A stretch of 64,000 nt of DNA from Paraphysoderma sedebokerense. Taxonomy: Eukaryota; Blastocladiomycota; Physodermatomycetes; Physodermatales; Physodermataceae. A model generated the notes under the pieces. It had not been told where the DNA came from, ran no database searches, and saw only the letters and a list, made by a program, of their open reading frames with translations. Each line of letters begins with the position of its first letter. Positions within the stretch are counted from its first letter, which is position 1. Location of the stretch: assembly GCA_025602915.1 (NCBI GenBank), contig JAHLJZ010000045.1, positions 62,001 to 126,000 on the forward strand. The letters run 5' to 3'. Shown piece after piece: positions 39,347-52,560 of the stretch. A program made the translations under genes and the position numbers.

Positions 39347-40871
39347 TTACGTGACTTGGAAAAATTCTAATTCGTTTAGTTGAAAACTGCTGGCCCCAGC
39401 AAGAACACTAGATGAATATCCTGGTCCTTCAAATGAATGAGCCCAAGAAGATCCTGATGGTGCAGATCTATAATACAAATTTGATGTCGTGAATGCGACC
39501 GTAGCGTAAGCCGTGAACATGAAACCAGGTGTTGTTCGAAAGACAGCGAAATGAGGAGCGACGCCATCACACATGGTATGGAATGTACTCGACGACCACC
39601 CATCCCTCGTCGCTCTGAATCTTAAGGTTAAAGTTCTCCCTGGTAACAAAGTGTTGAGCGCACTTTGATGACGTAATGATAAAAGTACGCTGCTTGTATG
39701 TGTTGGAACTAGTGTAATCAGGACAGGAAAGTATGCAGCATACGAAGATGTGCGAAGCGCCATGTTTTCAAACATGGCACGATAAAGCCCTAATCTTGCC
39801 CTATACGAGTCATACGTTGATGGCACTTGATTTGCATTCGGCCAAATATTGTTGTTAAACGTGCAGATAGACATTTATTGCCGCACACACCGACGACTAA
39901 GTGTTCTATTATGCTACTTGATGTATAGAAACATTCAAAGAACTTGTCGATGCAAAATAAAGAAAACCGGGTTATATCTTGCCAGCGGGTCACCGAACTG
40001 ACGACATTGGCATATCGTTGCCATCTCGCATCGTACGGTTCAGTGTATGCAGCTGTTGTATCATCAGTGTGTGGCCACAATACACTTTCATGCGTGCATA
40101 TTGCCATCCGATTGCCGCAGTTGCCAATGGCAATATCAGTTGTACCGGATGCTGCCACACATTGTGTCAACAGGTTCCGACAGATTGCAAGGAATGCTGT
40201 CAAGTTTTCCCAATTCCTAACCGTACCGTTGCTAATCGAATAAGCATTCCGGTACACTTGCAATCTCGCACTCGTGTACGGAGTTTGCCAATAGACAGAA
40301 CTGTCATTACCGAAAGGCCAACTCCCTTGCCTTTGAGTACAAATGCTCATTCCATGACCACAAATTCCGACCGTTACATCGTGGTTAATTCCTCCCAATA
40401 GACTGCTATCCACGCAACACCTGAACTCTAGTCTGCAGTCAGGCAAAAAATTCGTCAAGTCCTGCCACTGTGGAGATGTCGCAACAGCGGGAGATGACAG
40501 AATATTTCGATACATAATCAATCTCGAAGTTGCATCAACAGCAGCGGAGGCAGGTCGTTCGCCACCAATTTGAGTCGACCAAGGCCAACTCAAATTCCCA
40601 GAAAATGTACAGATAGCCATTTTGTTGCCACAAATTCCAACAGCGACGTCGTAATCACTGCCTCCTGCTGTCCCATTGTTAGAAGATTTTCGATACAGGT
40701 TCTGAAGAGTCGAATGCAGTATGGGTGGAACTGCGTCACGTCTTGCCATCGGGATTGACCAAAAGTTGTAGTCACCAGAGCTGCCATTACAAGATAAAAT
40801 AGCAACTGTACATGTCTACTGGAAGATGAAGTACGTGTAACGGACATAACCCCGTCAACTTCTGAAAACAT
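39347..40871 (-). pseudogene. Cysteine-module protein C with TLDc-like C-terminus, two frame breaks
   Basis: Third paralogue. It opens with a hydrophobic segment (LLFYLVMAALVTTTFGQ) and four modules starting WQDVTQFHPYC, WQDLTNFLPDC, WENLTAFLAIC and WQDITRFSLFC. The reading frame shifts twice, once in an A-run near 40692 (in the first module, after RTCIE) and once near 39875 (at CGNK/MSICT). Each looks like loss of one base. The C-terminal ~115 residues resemble a TLDc domain: ALNTLLPGRTLTLRFRATRDG, FHTMCDGVAPHFAVFRTT and a closing LAGASSFQLNELEFFQV. The domain is shorter than usual in the middle. Because the rest reads cleanly, the gene may be newly broken, or the assembly may contain A-run errors. 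TLDc domains normally act inside cells, so one on a secreted protein is odd. Confidence 0.7.
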
Positions 40872-41749
40872 TGTAGTGGGAGAACAGCAGGCGTTCAGTA
40901 CTCTGGTAATAATCGTGGTGAGATATCGACTTTAAATAAGATAATATTCTACTATCACAATCGTGGAAATACTGCCGATAGATTCCTATTGAGGTTGGCA
41001 CTTGGCAGGTGAGTAAAGACTGAGATGGGTTATTGTCAGTTTGAAGATCATGTAATAACAGCAATTCAACTGTCTCAAAGTTGTCGGAACAATAGGTATT
41101 TTTTGATTTGTTTAATCAATAATCACGCAGTAGGAGCTTCAAGTCTTTGACTTACAGAATTTAGAGTTTCGACTTTTTCCGTTATTTACGTATAGTTCAG
41201 TGCGTAAGACAGCGGTTTAGTGAGAAAGACCGAGGGACACAAGCATTTGTTAACTATTCAGTAGTTACTACAGTATAACGTCAGATGCAAATCTTGCGAG
41301 ACATCTCGAAGTTCTCGACGAGCGCGATCAGAGCGTCAGATCAGAGAACACTGAGGGAACATGGAATGAGAAGCGTCTGACCGTTTCTCTGAGTTGCCCG
41401 CAGACGTCGCATCGATCGGCCAGAGCCGGCCGAGCTACCATACAAATTGATAGCATAATTCGCTCAATGGATGGTGTTTACACAATCACCACAAATGGAT
41501 GATATATGCGCAATTTTCACAATTTCCACTTTCCAGTCACGCGCGCGCAAGCAGCCCTTTGTAATTAAATGCGAGCCAATCATTTCGCGCAGAAAAAAAT
41601 CAGCTGGTCGGGCACCTTTCTTACGACGACTGAAATTTTATTCTTCGGAAACCACCGCATTCCATCCCACATTCGATATATACGATATCTATTTATTCTG
41701 CAATCAAAGACTATAAGTAAATTGGACAGCGCTGTAGACAATAATTTAA
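40872..41749. other. Divergent intergenic region
   Basis: About 880 bp between paralogue C (-) and GID4 (+). No gene seen. The stretch 41290-41440 is GC-richer, with several tcagagc/cagatcagag strings of unclear meaning. Confidence 0.4.
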
Positions 41750-43176
41750 ATGCCCGTATCCCAAACTCACCTCCCTCCGACTTCCCCGCTCTTATCACCC
41801 ACTAAACTCCTCGACCCACCGTCCACTCCAGACTCGACAACTTCCACCGCAAAATCTGAACAACCCTCGCCAGATGAGAAATACTACATCATAAAATCTC
41901 TGGATAGGTTGAGACAAAAACCTGTATTGGGTATTAGTAGTGCTTTGTATTCTGGGGCCAAGTTTGAAGGGAAACAGAAGAGCGGAGTGAATGAGTATGA
42001 TGTTAAAGTTGCTATTCAGGTTTGTATTTCTATTGTGGACAACTCTTGGGACAACTTTATATGTTCCGAGAAGCTCTGTCAGTTTTTGCGAATCATTCTC
42101 CCCGCACGCTTGGATGAGGATAGTTTGACGTTTGAGAGGCCCCTAAGGGTCGGTTCGGTTGGAGGAATTGGGGGGAATTAGCCATTAGGGCACTTGCAAA
42201 CTAAGAGTTAGGGGCCTTGTGCGTTTGCCTTTAGCCGACATTGCCTAGAAGTTCTAATGATGGAAAATTGAGAACGAGAAAATGTGGATTTTTAATAATT
42301 CTGTTATTTACACCGTCTTTTCTTTTTTCATGTACGTTGTCGTTTTTTTCGCATTTATTCCTACCAGCACGTCAATTTCAAAGAATCCTTTCTCTGCGGT
42401 TACCTCCACATTGCTGGGTTAACAGAGGTACCTTCCCTTTCTTTCTGTCTTTGTATTGTGACTATTCCTTCTGACATGTACCTCCTTTGTTCTAATTATG
42501 GCGATACTTATGAAGGAATATCCGTATCTTACAACATTCTTTGAAGCCGAAATCATCGGGCCGCATCATTCGTTCTTAACTCGCAAGTGGGATGCGGATG
42601 AAAATGTGGATCGACAACATTGGGTATGTCACTTGAGATTTTTCTTAGTTTCGAGTTCTAATATATGAAGCGACTAAGCACGAGTATCTGGTTTTTTTAT
42701 TTTATTTTACTCAATAGTCCCGTTTCGCCCCATTTAAACCATACGAAAAAATATTCAACCAAGATGGATTCACATTTGACGTGAACGACTCTGACTACCT
42801 ATTTATGCGGTGGAAGGTAACCATCCTCAACAACCCAAATTTTTCCCAAATTTACAACCCAAAACAATATTTACTAAAACCGTGATTTATATTTAGGAAC
42901 ACTTTCTCGTCCCAGATCATAAAATCCAATCCATCAATGGCGCTTCATTCGCCGGATTTTATTATATCATGTATCGATTATCTACGGGGACAATCTCGGG
43001 GTTATATTATCATCGTAGTTCTGAATGGTTCGTTATCAGTTTCAACAATATATCGCTAACCTTTTTATGTTATTTTAACATGATAAATTTGGTTAATTTT
43101 TTATTTTGATAGGTTTCAAGAATTAGCGTTAACTCATGTCCCCGAGAAATCATTTTCGAGTTTCGAGTTTCGATAA
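41750..43176 (+). CDS. GID4: GID4/Vid24, substrate receptor of the GID/CTLH ubiquitin ligase
   Basis: Six exons (41750..42019, 42368..42427, 42516..42623, 42718..42816, 42897..43027, 43113..43176) give 243 residues. A Pro/Ser/Thr-rich N-terminus of about 45 residues precedes the beta-barrel receptor domain: [93 protein letters not shown] and the C-terminal [13 protein letters not shown]. The barrel binds Pro/N-degron termini of gluconeogenic enzymes and hands them to the GID E3 complex. The conserved C-terminal tail anchors GID4 to the core complex and is present. All junctions are GT-AG and phase-matched. Confidence 0.95.
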
Positions 43177-43900
43177 TCTGTTATACAATCAGTATCTATT
43201 GACCTATTTTTCAATACACTCAATTCGATACATCATAACTAAATCAACAATTCAAGAAGATCTAAGATTCGGCAGTTAGCAAGCTATGAGTTACGAGTAT
43301 TGTAGTGTATTGTAATGTATTTGTATGTTGTATAATCGAGAAACTATTTTATTTAATGTGACATTGTAATCTTTGTGTACATCATTTCGAAATAACCACG
43401 TTATCACTTGTACCCTGCTGTGATTTGTTTAAGTTTAGTTTATGTTTGATTTTGGACAGCAGATTTGCTGCTTTATTAATGGTCGGCTCGTCAAATTTAG
43501 ATGATAACACAATAAATTTGTTTGTAGTTTGATGTTATGGCAAATAAGTGGTGATTTGCTTGTTACTTTCGTTGAGCTTGGTCGAGATCAGTGTCCAATT
43601 ATGAGCAAACGAAAAGGATTGTTTTTATACACCAATTGATATGATACAGACTTTTCCGCCGACACAGTTTTTTCCGTACTTACTTAGACAGCACAAACGA
43701 CCCAAGAACAGCCAAATACGAAAAATTAAACCAAAGCAGAAAAGAAATCTAAATAAGGGTATCATCTCATTTGACTTCAGGATTCCAAGTATCAAGCACT
43801 TCTCTGGCTCATCGATTCGGTTTCTACATCCATCAGAACGATCAGAAAGGACAAGAAACATTGACCCATTCTGTAGGAAATATTAAGGTGATCGCTTGAG
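43177..43900. other. Convergent intergenic region
   Basis: 3' flanks of GID4 and exportin-7. A pair of overlapping frames at 43625-43886 has no domain signal and is not called. Confidence 0.45.
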
Positions 43901-46900
43901 CTACGACGTCGCGTCGAAAATTGCTGTTATTGTGGAAATAAAATAATTCATGTAAGGGTCAGAAAGAAACAATCCAAAATCTTTGTTAATCCTACAAAAA
44001 ACCATGAAGGCACGTACGAAATATTGTTGGTTAGTTTATCCCGATTTTTACTCGTCAAATTCATTTCAATGTCTGTTAATATTCCGCTTAAAAGCTATGA
44101 ATCGTAAATCAGTTTCTGCAATTCACGCCGAAGATGAATTAAAAGCCTAACTAACCGAGGCCACCTTTTCTCTTCGTTCGGGTAACTGGGCATTGATGAT
44201 GATATTCACGAAATTATGGAAATACTACATAAATAATAAAAACATTAGAGAGCGAGTAAGGATGCGTGAATAAATAAAAATTACATACATCTCTACACAA
44301 CAACACCAAAGGTAACAAAGGTCTCGATAGTGTCCATTGAATTTGAGTATCCTCGAAAATCACCACCATCAGAATAAGCATCAGCCAATATGGCAATACA
44401 TTTTCACTTCCACTGCCGGTCCAATTCCCGGATACCATCCCACTCTCCATTGGATTGTTTCTATCGACACTACCAAAGAACAATGCCAAACCACTCTTCG
44501 ATTTTTTACGTCGCGCATTCGCACCATGTTGAAATTGGAATACATGCGAAGCAATGTAATCTATTGATGCAGCGGATTGGGTATTCACGCTGCAATCTAA
44601 AGATTTAAGTCCTTCCGAGAGGGTACGACAAATGTAAAGTAACGCTTGAGTCGGAATGGTCGGAGTCGGTGAAGACTGAGATGTAGACGGGGAGGAAGTG
44701 GAGTTGATTGGAACGGATAAAAGCGATGGGAGCTGATCTTGGCTGAAAGTTTCGAGGAGACAGAAATAAGATCGAGACAGTTTTGGGAAAGACTAAGAAT
44801 AAAGTGGTGAACCAATGTACCGTTTATAATAGATTAAACACTACAGAAAAACGACAAACCATCATATCCTCCAATGGAATGCTCAGGATTATGTCAAAAA
44901 ACATATTAAATGCATCTTCCAAGGCTTTGTCTCCGTATAACGGAAACACTCCAAAGTTCACGTACTGTCCGCTCAGTGAATTCCGTAGTATTTGGAAACA
45001 AATTGACATGCCTTTGTACCTGTTATAGAAACGTAAGCGTTTTGAATATACATAAGTAGATTTAGGAAGCTTCATCAGTTACGTACCGGCGGTCGTATTT
45101 TTGGTTATCTGGGACTTGAAGCGGCACGATACTTTGACCTACATTCAACCCAGTGAGTACAGAACTACGAGACCAAAACACATACTCAAACCGATCCGAT
45201 ACGGCTGCAATAATCGAATTTAAGATACTAACCGTAAATCCCCACAACTCTACTGCTTTCTCTAAACACCAATATACCGTTCGGACTAGACACCTCAAAA
45301 TTCATTCGTTGTGTTCTGTTAAACACGAATTCGGAATGGAACTTCAACACAATATTGGTAACCACCGGATCGTCATGGTAAGCTTGTAATGATCGGACCA
45401 CGATGGGGGAATAGGTTGGGTAAGTGAATATGCAAAAACAGAGATAACAGTCAAGGAATATCGCAGTCAAAAAGGATCAATAGAAATGACGGGAAGGCAA
45501 GGGAGGAGGGAGAATAGGTCGAAAGAAGGTATAAGCGAATGCAAGGAAAAGGATATAACCACTCGAAGAAACACATGAACGACTTTTTAGTCATAATGGA
45601 CGAAACGAATCCTCGAAGGTCACGAAATAATCCCACAACGATTTGCTATGATTCGATGACACAAATTGGTTAATTGTTAGTATCTACTAGAACCCACAAG
45701 GTATGACAGCAGAAACATAATATAAACCTTGACATCGTCCCCTCTATAAACTGCCAGATCATTCACACTTATCAGTTTATCCAACTTATCTTCCCAACCT
45801 TTCACAAATGTTTCAAACTCTTCATCACAATCATCAGAATTGAAAAGAATTCGGCATAACGTCGAGTAGTATTTTTCTCGGTTTTTAGCGTTTGAATTGT
45901 ACGCCAAGAATTGAAAATAAGGAGAAGAATGATTGTGGAGGATAGCTCGAGAAGCTGGAGTTTTTGAGAGAAGTTTCAAGCTTGAGTATCTACATGATTG
46001 ATTGTATTTGAAAGAGTGAAAAGAATATGAGGTTATTAGAAAGGCAGAGACAGCTGTGATTAAGAAATAAAAACTCACCCGGCCGATAATTCTTCAAATA
46101 GTTTCAAAGTTTTCGTGATAACTGTCGTTTTGTCCGCCCATACTTTTAGGTTCGTGCCGCTGACCCAAGGACCAAGCAATATTCACGTGAGAACACGAAG
46201 AAAGCAGTTGAAATATCTAGTCTCGAGAAGCTTACATTCTCTCCACAATTAAACTCATCATCTAGTGAGACCGAAAGAGGAGACACAAGCAAGATTTAAT
46301 AAAATAATTGTAGGTTCATATTACTCTTCATGCCAGCTTTTAGATAAACGAACATACCGTTCCCTGATCTGTAACACCCCAATCATCGGCCAACTGACCA
46401 TAAACCTTTTTATGGCTATTCTCCCCGATGTAACTTTTCCGAAACATTTGAAAGAAAAAGATAAACGACAAATCCAGTCTTTCGGAACGGTATTGTTCCG
46501 GAATGGTGTTGGTGAAGTGTTCATGGAGTCGGAGGAGATGAAGCACTGGATTGTAAAACTACTGTCAGTCTACGAATAAGGTGATGTAACATTAGGTTGA
46601 TGGCACCTTTACAGGTCAAGTCACCATCTAGAGTATCATCAGTATCCGGTGTCGTGTACGGGACTCGAGCACCAATCTGCATATATCCCAACACATTTCA
46701 AAATTAATTAGAAGAAAAGCGATCGAAGCGAAGGAGGAGTGGGAAGATTCAAGTCAGCATCGAACACGGTGGCGAAGTCAGACAAACAGGAAATACTCAC
46801 AAAAGACCCGACAAAGTATACGCCCCATGTCAGCTTATCCTCCAAAACTCGCAGTTGTAGCTTCAGGTTACTATCATTCTGCAGTCTCGATATCCCGACG

Positions 46901-49458
46901 TTAACGTCGCTTGTAATCATTTGTATAATATTTTGGTACATAGAAGCGATCGGGTTGAGGCTAGATAAGAGGAATGCGGTGGTTGCGGAATACGATAAGC
47001 GAGAGAAATTGGCTAAGGGTTGCAGATGAATTGTTTAGCAATGAGTGACAGGAAGAAGGATTCAACGGACGAAAAAGATTGTTTAGCAATGAGTGACAGG
47101 AAGAAGGATTCAACGGACGAAAAAGGATAACCAACCAAGAAGTTCCAATCCAACTGATAATGAGTCTTCATCCTCCAATGGATCTAATGTAAATCAATTA
47201 AATTGTAAACCTGGGAACTAAAACTTCATTTCCAATGTAACGAGTTATACCATCTAATTCATCCCGCACAATCTCTTCGACAGCCTCAATTTTACTAGCA
47301 ATATACGCCTTCGATACTTCGGCCGACAGAAATTCTAACTTTGAAGTAATACTGGAACCTGTGCCGGTCGACGATGAAGAAGACGTAGCAACTTTGGACC
47401 AGAAGGTAAGGAGATACTGAATCGAATTAGGAGACCACTATCATTGCAGTATTTAAACAGTCCAGTGAATGGAATTGCAATGTTTCAGGTCGGAGAATTG
47501 TTGTTAGGTATATTCAATCGATTCAACGGAAGTCTCCAAACATACCTGCCAACTTCGGATCGCTTCCACGGTAAATTCCGCAATCTTTTCAATCCATTCC
47601 ATGAATTCATCTTTCTCTGTGACTTCGTTGTTTGGATAAGTGCTCTTAAATCGACTCAGCATTCTGCAAAACTCATGAAAATTTTCTTGGACATTTAAGC
47701 CGCCAGTGCCTCTGCTATTTTGTATCACGTCTATGGTATGTTTCATAATAGCAGACACATACAGTTTTCGATCTTTTTCGGGAAATAGTGAGCGACGGAT
47801 GGAGACCAAGTAGGATATACATTCCATGACGATCGAAGAATTGCTGGGTTGGAAGAGTCGGTACGCGTTGAAAAAAGTGGAAATAACGGTTGAGTCGATG
47901 GTAGATTTCCAGACGCCAGGGATCTGATGCAGTTTGGATCAATTGCCGTGTCAGGAATTCGGTTGTTATATTATGATAAGTTTCACTGAATATGGATGAA
48001 AATCAAAGAAGCATACCTGGATAGCGCCAACATCGTCCGAAGACTCGTCGGGTGATGTGCCAATAAAGTCAAAAGTCAGACATGCTTTTATTAATGACAT
48101 CGTTGCTTCTTTTATTTTGCCTTCTTGATTAGCTGTTTATCAGTGAAAATGTTGCGAATTGTCAGTTGGTAGAAATTCAGATAGTCAGTATCGATTGGCT
48201 GGGGCAATACAGCTTCACAAAATACAACTTGGAATACGCACGATTTTCGAATGTTAAGGCATTTCCGACTATTTTTTGGATAAAACCAATGCCAATGTTG
48301 AAAACTTGGAATAATTGGGTATCCCTAAAGCCTACCACTGTTATTGTAACGACAGGGCACGAAGTTCGAGGGTAAACACGTTAACAAGAAATGTTGCGAA
48401 ATACGACTTATAACCATTACTCATAAATCAGTCGACGTACCGGCTTTCCGATGTTTATTACTTCTGACAGTCTGACTAGGAAAGTTCAATTCGGATACAA
48501 GACTTGAGAGTATTTGCAGTCCCATGATTTGTTGATCGATAGTAGCCTACATAATCGAATCGATTGTCATCAAGGATTAAAGAGTATCTGATGAGCAAAT
48601 GGGACGGCCCAAAGTGGCATATCGTGACAATTGAAAAAGGAAGAATTATTACATGTATAAAAGTGTTGACATTGTCTACCACCGTACGAAAATCGTCATG
48701 GTCGAACCAACCAAGTTTGATCAAGAGAGCGTAAGACTGAGATAGTACTGTTGCGACGAACGTCTGGAAACAATAGTGAAATCAATAGAGAAGTTATTTT
48801 CTGCAATCTTAAAGGAATTGGAAAATCATCGTCTGGGTACCTCCAGGTTCGGTCTGCTGAAAAGGTATTCAAGAATAGCATTTTCTATAACGAATTAAAT
48901 GAGGCTGGTCAGACAAAGATATATCTCAAAAAAAAAGGAACTGTAGCGACTACGAGAGGAATGAATAACTCAACTTAGTTCAAGCCTTTCTTCGATAGTT
49001 AATATTGAATAGTGATTGGTGATGAGGGATTTTAAATGAGTTGCGGTGAAAAGTTGAGTGTAGGGGTTGGTTGTGCTCTGAAGGACGGCTCGCGTTTGAA
49101 TGACGGATTCCGAGGGTTTAGAGGCTAGAGTAATGGCCAATATATATGTTCAGTGTTAAGAGTTACAATATCAAACATTCATATCATATCATTTAAAAAT
49201 TAAAAAAAAATGGCGACTGGAAACTGAAACGTCGAAAGAGAATGCAGCGGTGGCTGAATGAAAAAATATTTTACCAGTGAAGCGCAAAAAGTCCGGACTG
49301 ACAGGGGACGGAGGGGACGTAGCGGAGAGAGGAGAGTCAGCGAAGGAAGGAAAACTGTAGGCGAGTATTCTCTCGGCAGTGAGTCTGTCCTGATTTGAAG
49401 TAGGGTTGTAGAGTTGGGAGCAGACCTGGTCGATAGAGGAGAGCGTAGCGGCGTCCAT
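43901..49458 (-). CDS. Exportin-7 (RanBP16-type importin-beta family receptor)
   Basis: Many short exons on the minus strand run in the same order as animal exportin-7. They begin at Met 49458 (MDAATLSSIDQVCSQLYN; first exon to 49274). Then come LGWFDHDDFRTVVD near 48710, IMGLQILSSLVSELNF near 48500 and TFDFIGTSPDESSDD near 48060. IRRSLFPEKDRK and NFHEFCRMLSRFKSTYPN lie at 47600-47820. LEDKLTWGVYFVGSF is near 46820, FQMFRKSYIGEN near 46430 and SPNGILVFRESSRVVGIYG near 45240. GMSICFQILRNSLSGQYVN is near 45000 and VVIFEDTQIQWTLSRPLL near 44330. YFHNFVNIIINAQLPE is near 44190, and IEMNLTSKNRDKLTNN is near 44060. The last exon ends at TAG 43901. The protein is a HEAT-repeat, Ran-GTP-dependent nuclear transport receptor. 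It is absent from budding yeast and so is informative about lineage. Not every exon edge was resolved. Confidence 0.88.
47030..47125. repeat. 48-bp tandem duplication in an exportin-7 intron
   Basis: Two adjacent copies of a 48-bp unit (starting attgtttagcaatgag) lie just upstream, in minus-strand sense, of the exon encoding NFSRLSYSATTAF. They sit within intronic sequence and appear identical. Confidence 0.75.
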
Positions 49459-49741
49459 TCTTGAAGGAAGGTCGACGTTGATGGCCGGACAGAGTCTGTG
49501 CTACTGTGACTGTATTGAATGTATTTTTAATTTGTATTGGAATGTATTGGAATGTATTCTTAATGTATTGAATGTGTTTTTATGTGTGTGCAAGGGCGAG
49601 GGAATGTTGTGTTGGAGTCGCAGAGGGAACGCGCCATTCCTCCCTCAACCGTATACTTTATTCTTATATCATCATCAGAAGAAGATATACTCTATAGACA
49701 TCACTACCACCATCCTCGTTACTCTCACACACTCTCAAAAC
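49459..49741. promoter_or_regulatory. Short head-to-head promoter region, exportin-7 / Bet3
   Basis: Only 283 bp separate the two start codons, so the genes probably share a bidirectional promoter. It contains several tgtattg/aatgtatt repeats at 49510-49580. No TATA box was recognised. Confidence 0.4.
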
Positions 49742-50780
49742 ATGTCTACAAAGCAGTACAAGCAGCTGGGTGAAGACCTGTGGAAGTCAAAAGTGGAAAA
49801 AGTCGTATGTACAACCATCCCTCCTCAGATGTCACTTGAACCACTATCTGACTTCAGTTATGAACAATCTCCAACCGTCACTCATCCTCCTTCTCTTTTA
49901 AATTCTATTTATTGTGTGCACAGAATGCTGAACTTTTTACCCTGACGTACGGTGCAATTGTAACTCAGCTCATCAAAGATTACGAAGATTACTCAGAGGT
50001 CAATAAACAACTGGAGAAAATGTATGACTTTTGGCCCTACTTAACTGAATAGATACTTCACTTCAAGCCGAACTCACATCCATAATCTTTGTGCATTCCG
50101 TTCCCTCGTTCTGGTTCTATTTTTGATTTATGTTTATTCTCCGCTACTATGATGGATTTCTGAATTTCAATCAACGACGGTCGAATAAATATAGGGGCTA
50201 CAGCATAGGATGTCGACTGATTGAAGATTTTCTAGCACGATCAGGTCTTGGAAGATGTCAAGATTTCAGGGATACGGCCGAAGTAATATCAAAAGTTGGA
50301 TTCAAACAGTTTCTAAATATAACGCCGGCGGTGACTTCTTGGGCGCCAGACAACAAGGAATTTAGCCTGATATTTGAAGAAAATCCGTTGACTGAATTCG
50401 TGGAGCTGCCGGAGGATGCTATTGGGGGAGGTGGATCGACGAATAGTGGAACGCCCGCAAGTCCGACTGCAAATGGCACTAGATCTGGAAATGAGCTGTG
50501 GTATAGCAATATTCTAGCTGGAGTTATCCGAGGCTGCTTGGAAATGGTTCGTATCGGTTACACTACTCAGTCGCTATGCCCACCTCAACGATTGTCTTTC
50601 GATTACTAAATCCTTCATTCCCAATAACTTTCTAAATTCTTTTGGTGTCGCAAATTGTAGGTCCAGATGCAAGTCGAAACTCAGTTCACATCCGATCAAC
50701 TACGAGGAGACGAAACAACAGAACTCCGGGTTCGATTAATTAAAATTTTGGAGGATGAAGTCCCTGCTGGTGAAGATTAA
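49742..50780 (+). CDS. BET3: TRAPP subunit Bet3/TRAPPC3
   Basis: Four exons (49742..49804, 49924..50021, 50195..50546, 50661..50780) give 210 residues. Hallmarks are [20 protein letters not shown], the [17 protein letters not shown] join, [19 protein letters not shown] with the buried Cys that carries palmitate in Bet3, [42 protein letters not shown] and the acidic PAGED end. TRAPP complexes activate Rab GTPases (Ypt1/Rab1) and tether ER-Golgi vesicles; Bet3 is their central scaffold. Compared with the ~180-190-residue family there is a Gly/Ser/Thr-rich insert of about 22 residues after VELPEDA, in a surface loop position. Confidence 0.94.
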
Positions 50781-52560
50781 ATAATATTGTTATTCCGGCT
50801 GAAATCAGCTTGAATGTATTGCAGGTGACTCCAAGTTCATAGATGTATTGAATTTCAATTCGATCAAAGGCCGTAAAACAAGTACAACGAATGACATCAA
50901 ACATACCAATACTGTATTGATACATGATCTTAAAATATGCCGGGACTGTACAGCGATCCAAGAAAATAAACCCATCAGATGATATTACTTCTCGCACCAA
51001 ACTCATGTTACTAATTGACATTTTCCATCTCCAATTCGGCAGAAACTTCTCTGAAGACACTCGATGTTGATTCCGCATCCAAAGTGGTATTTCAACTCTC
51101 TATTTACGCCATGTATCCAGCTCCGTGTGTAAAATCGAATTAACAACTAGTACTCTAAAGCCGCGCACTTCGGCTCTCCTGTGGCTCTATGCTTTTTCGA
51201 TTGCCTTGGTGTTGTTTATTCGCGTATCATGACATATTTATAATCCACGATACATTGCTCCTTCCTCAGCAATATTTCAGACGTATCTGGCTTTCCTCTA
51301 AATTACACACAGGATCAAATCATGCTAGTTAATTTCCAACCAGTTTACAAAGGAATTTTGAACGGTACAAAATCATAGTTTTCTAATTATCAATGTTTCT
51401 TGCGTTCTCTGGAAGTTATTAAATACAATAATCAATCATTATTAATATATAGCATTAATTATTGGAATATGCGGTATCGGTTCTACAGAATTGCAAAAGA
51501 TCCTCGCGGTTCAAGACTTTGTAAGTTTCCGAGACATGGCTTTTAAAATTATTGGCTGAAAGTAAGCTCATTAATACAGACTGATCAGTGTATGCGGCAC
51601 ACGGTATGCGTATTTTGAATGTGCGCGAGCTGCATATTTTTATGAATTCAGTGTTATTGATGTATACTGTAATTCTATTATTATGTGATTTATTATAACA
51701 TTTTATACTACACATGATTCCAAATGATTGATTGAGCAATGATTTGTTTGACGATCATGACATGGACTTAATTTAAAATTCGGTTAATCGTTGTATTTGC
51801 CTTGAGCCTGCTACCTACAGGGCAGGGTTGTTCATCGGTAGCATCTGGGCTCTTACAAGAAGGCAACGATATGAGCATGGTATTCTCAGTTAACTCCAGA
51901 TGTCGCGGAATCTCTAGCTAAATGACTCAGTATCTTTTGTATCCCTTGAATTTAATCTGACTCGGGATTTTTGGTGATCCAAAATTCCACATGCAACAGA
52001 GATTGTAAATTTGGTCAACAGAGGATACAAATCGGCGAATCCAACTTCCAAGTGGAAAATGCCACGACACAAATTTGGCCTTGTCAAGAGCTCATCACTC
52101 ATCAGTCATCACTCAGAAAGAAAAACGCGATGAACGATGATGCTCTTCTTCATTGGCATTCCATGATTACATTGACCACAATACCCAGAATGAGAGACAA
52201 TGTGAACTAACGAAGGGGACGATTGAGCTCCAAGCCTCCAGATGCAATTGTTCCAATAAAGGTCAACCATGATGCAATCCGCACAGACCAAGGGCCCCGA
52301 ACACTACGGGAATGCATGCCACGTGTAGGAATTCCGTTGGCGCATTCTGCATACGAACCAGCCCGTGTTTCCCAAAACTCCCTCCTCGAGTTCCTCCTCC
52401 TCCTCCCTCCCTCCCTCGCCCTCCCTCATCTCCCATCCTGACACAACCCATCATCCATCCTCCCCTTGCAGTGTTTCCCTTCTAGACACCCCCTTGCACA
52501 GAGTAAATCCAAGCCTATTCTGTCTACTGTCTACTGTCGTCACTCGACTGCATTGCCAGG
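50781..52560. other. Long intergenic region upstream of the giant surface-protein gene
   Basis: Minus-strand frames at 51078..50740, 51739..51455 and 52102..51914 read as plausible protein but match nothing I know and do not chain cleanly by splicing. They could be relics of a lost gene. CACGTG is at 52320-52325. A pyrimidine-rich tract (cctcctcctcc) is at about 52395-52440, followed by the start of the surface-protein gene. Confidence 0.35.

Noticed and set aside
41290-41440. Repeated tcagagc/cagatcagag strings as a possible repeat array or CRISPR-like feature
   Set aside because: Units are irregular in length and spacing, with no conserved repeat or spacers, and CRISPR arrays are not expected in a eukaryotic nuclear genome.
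43625-43886. Opposed 78- and 81-codon frames between GID4 and exportin-7
   Set aside because: They lie in the convergent 3' flanks and show no motif on either strand.
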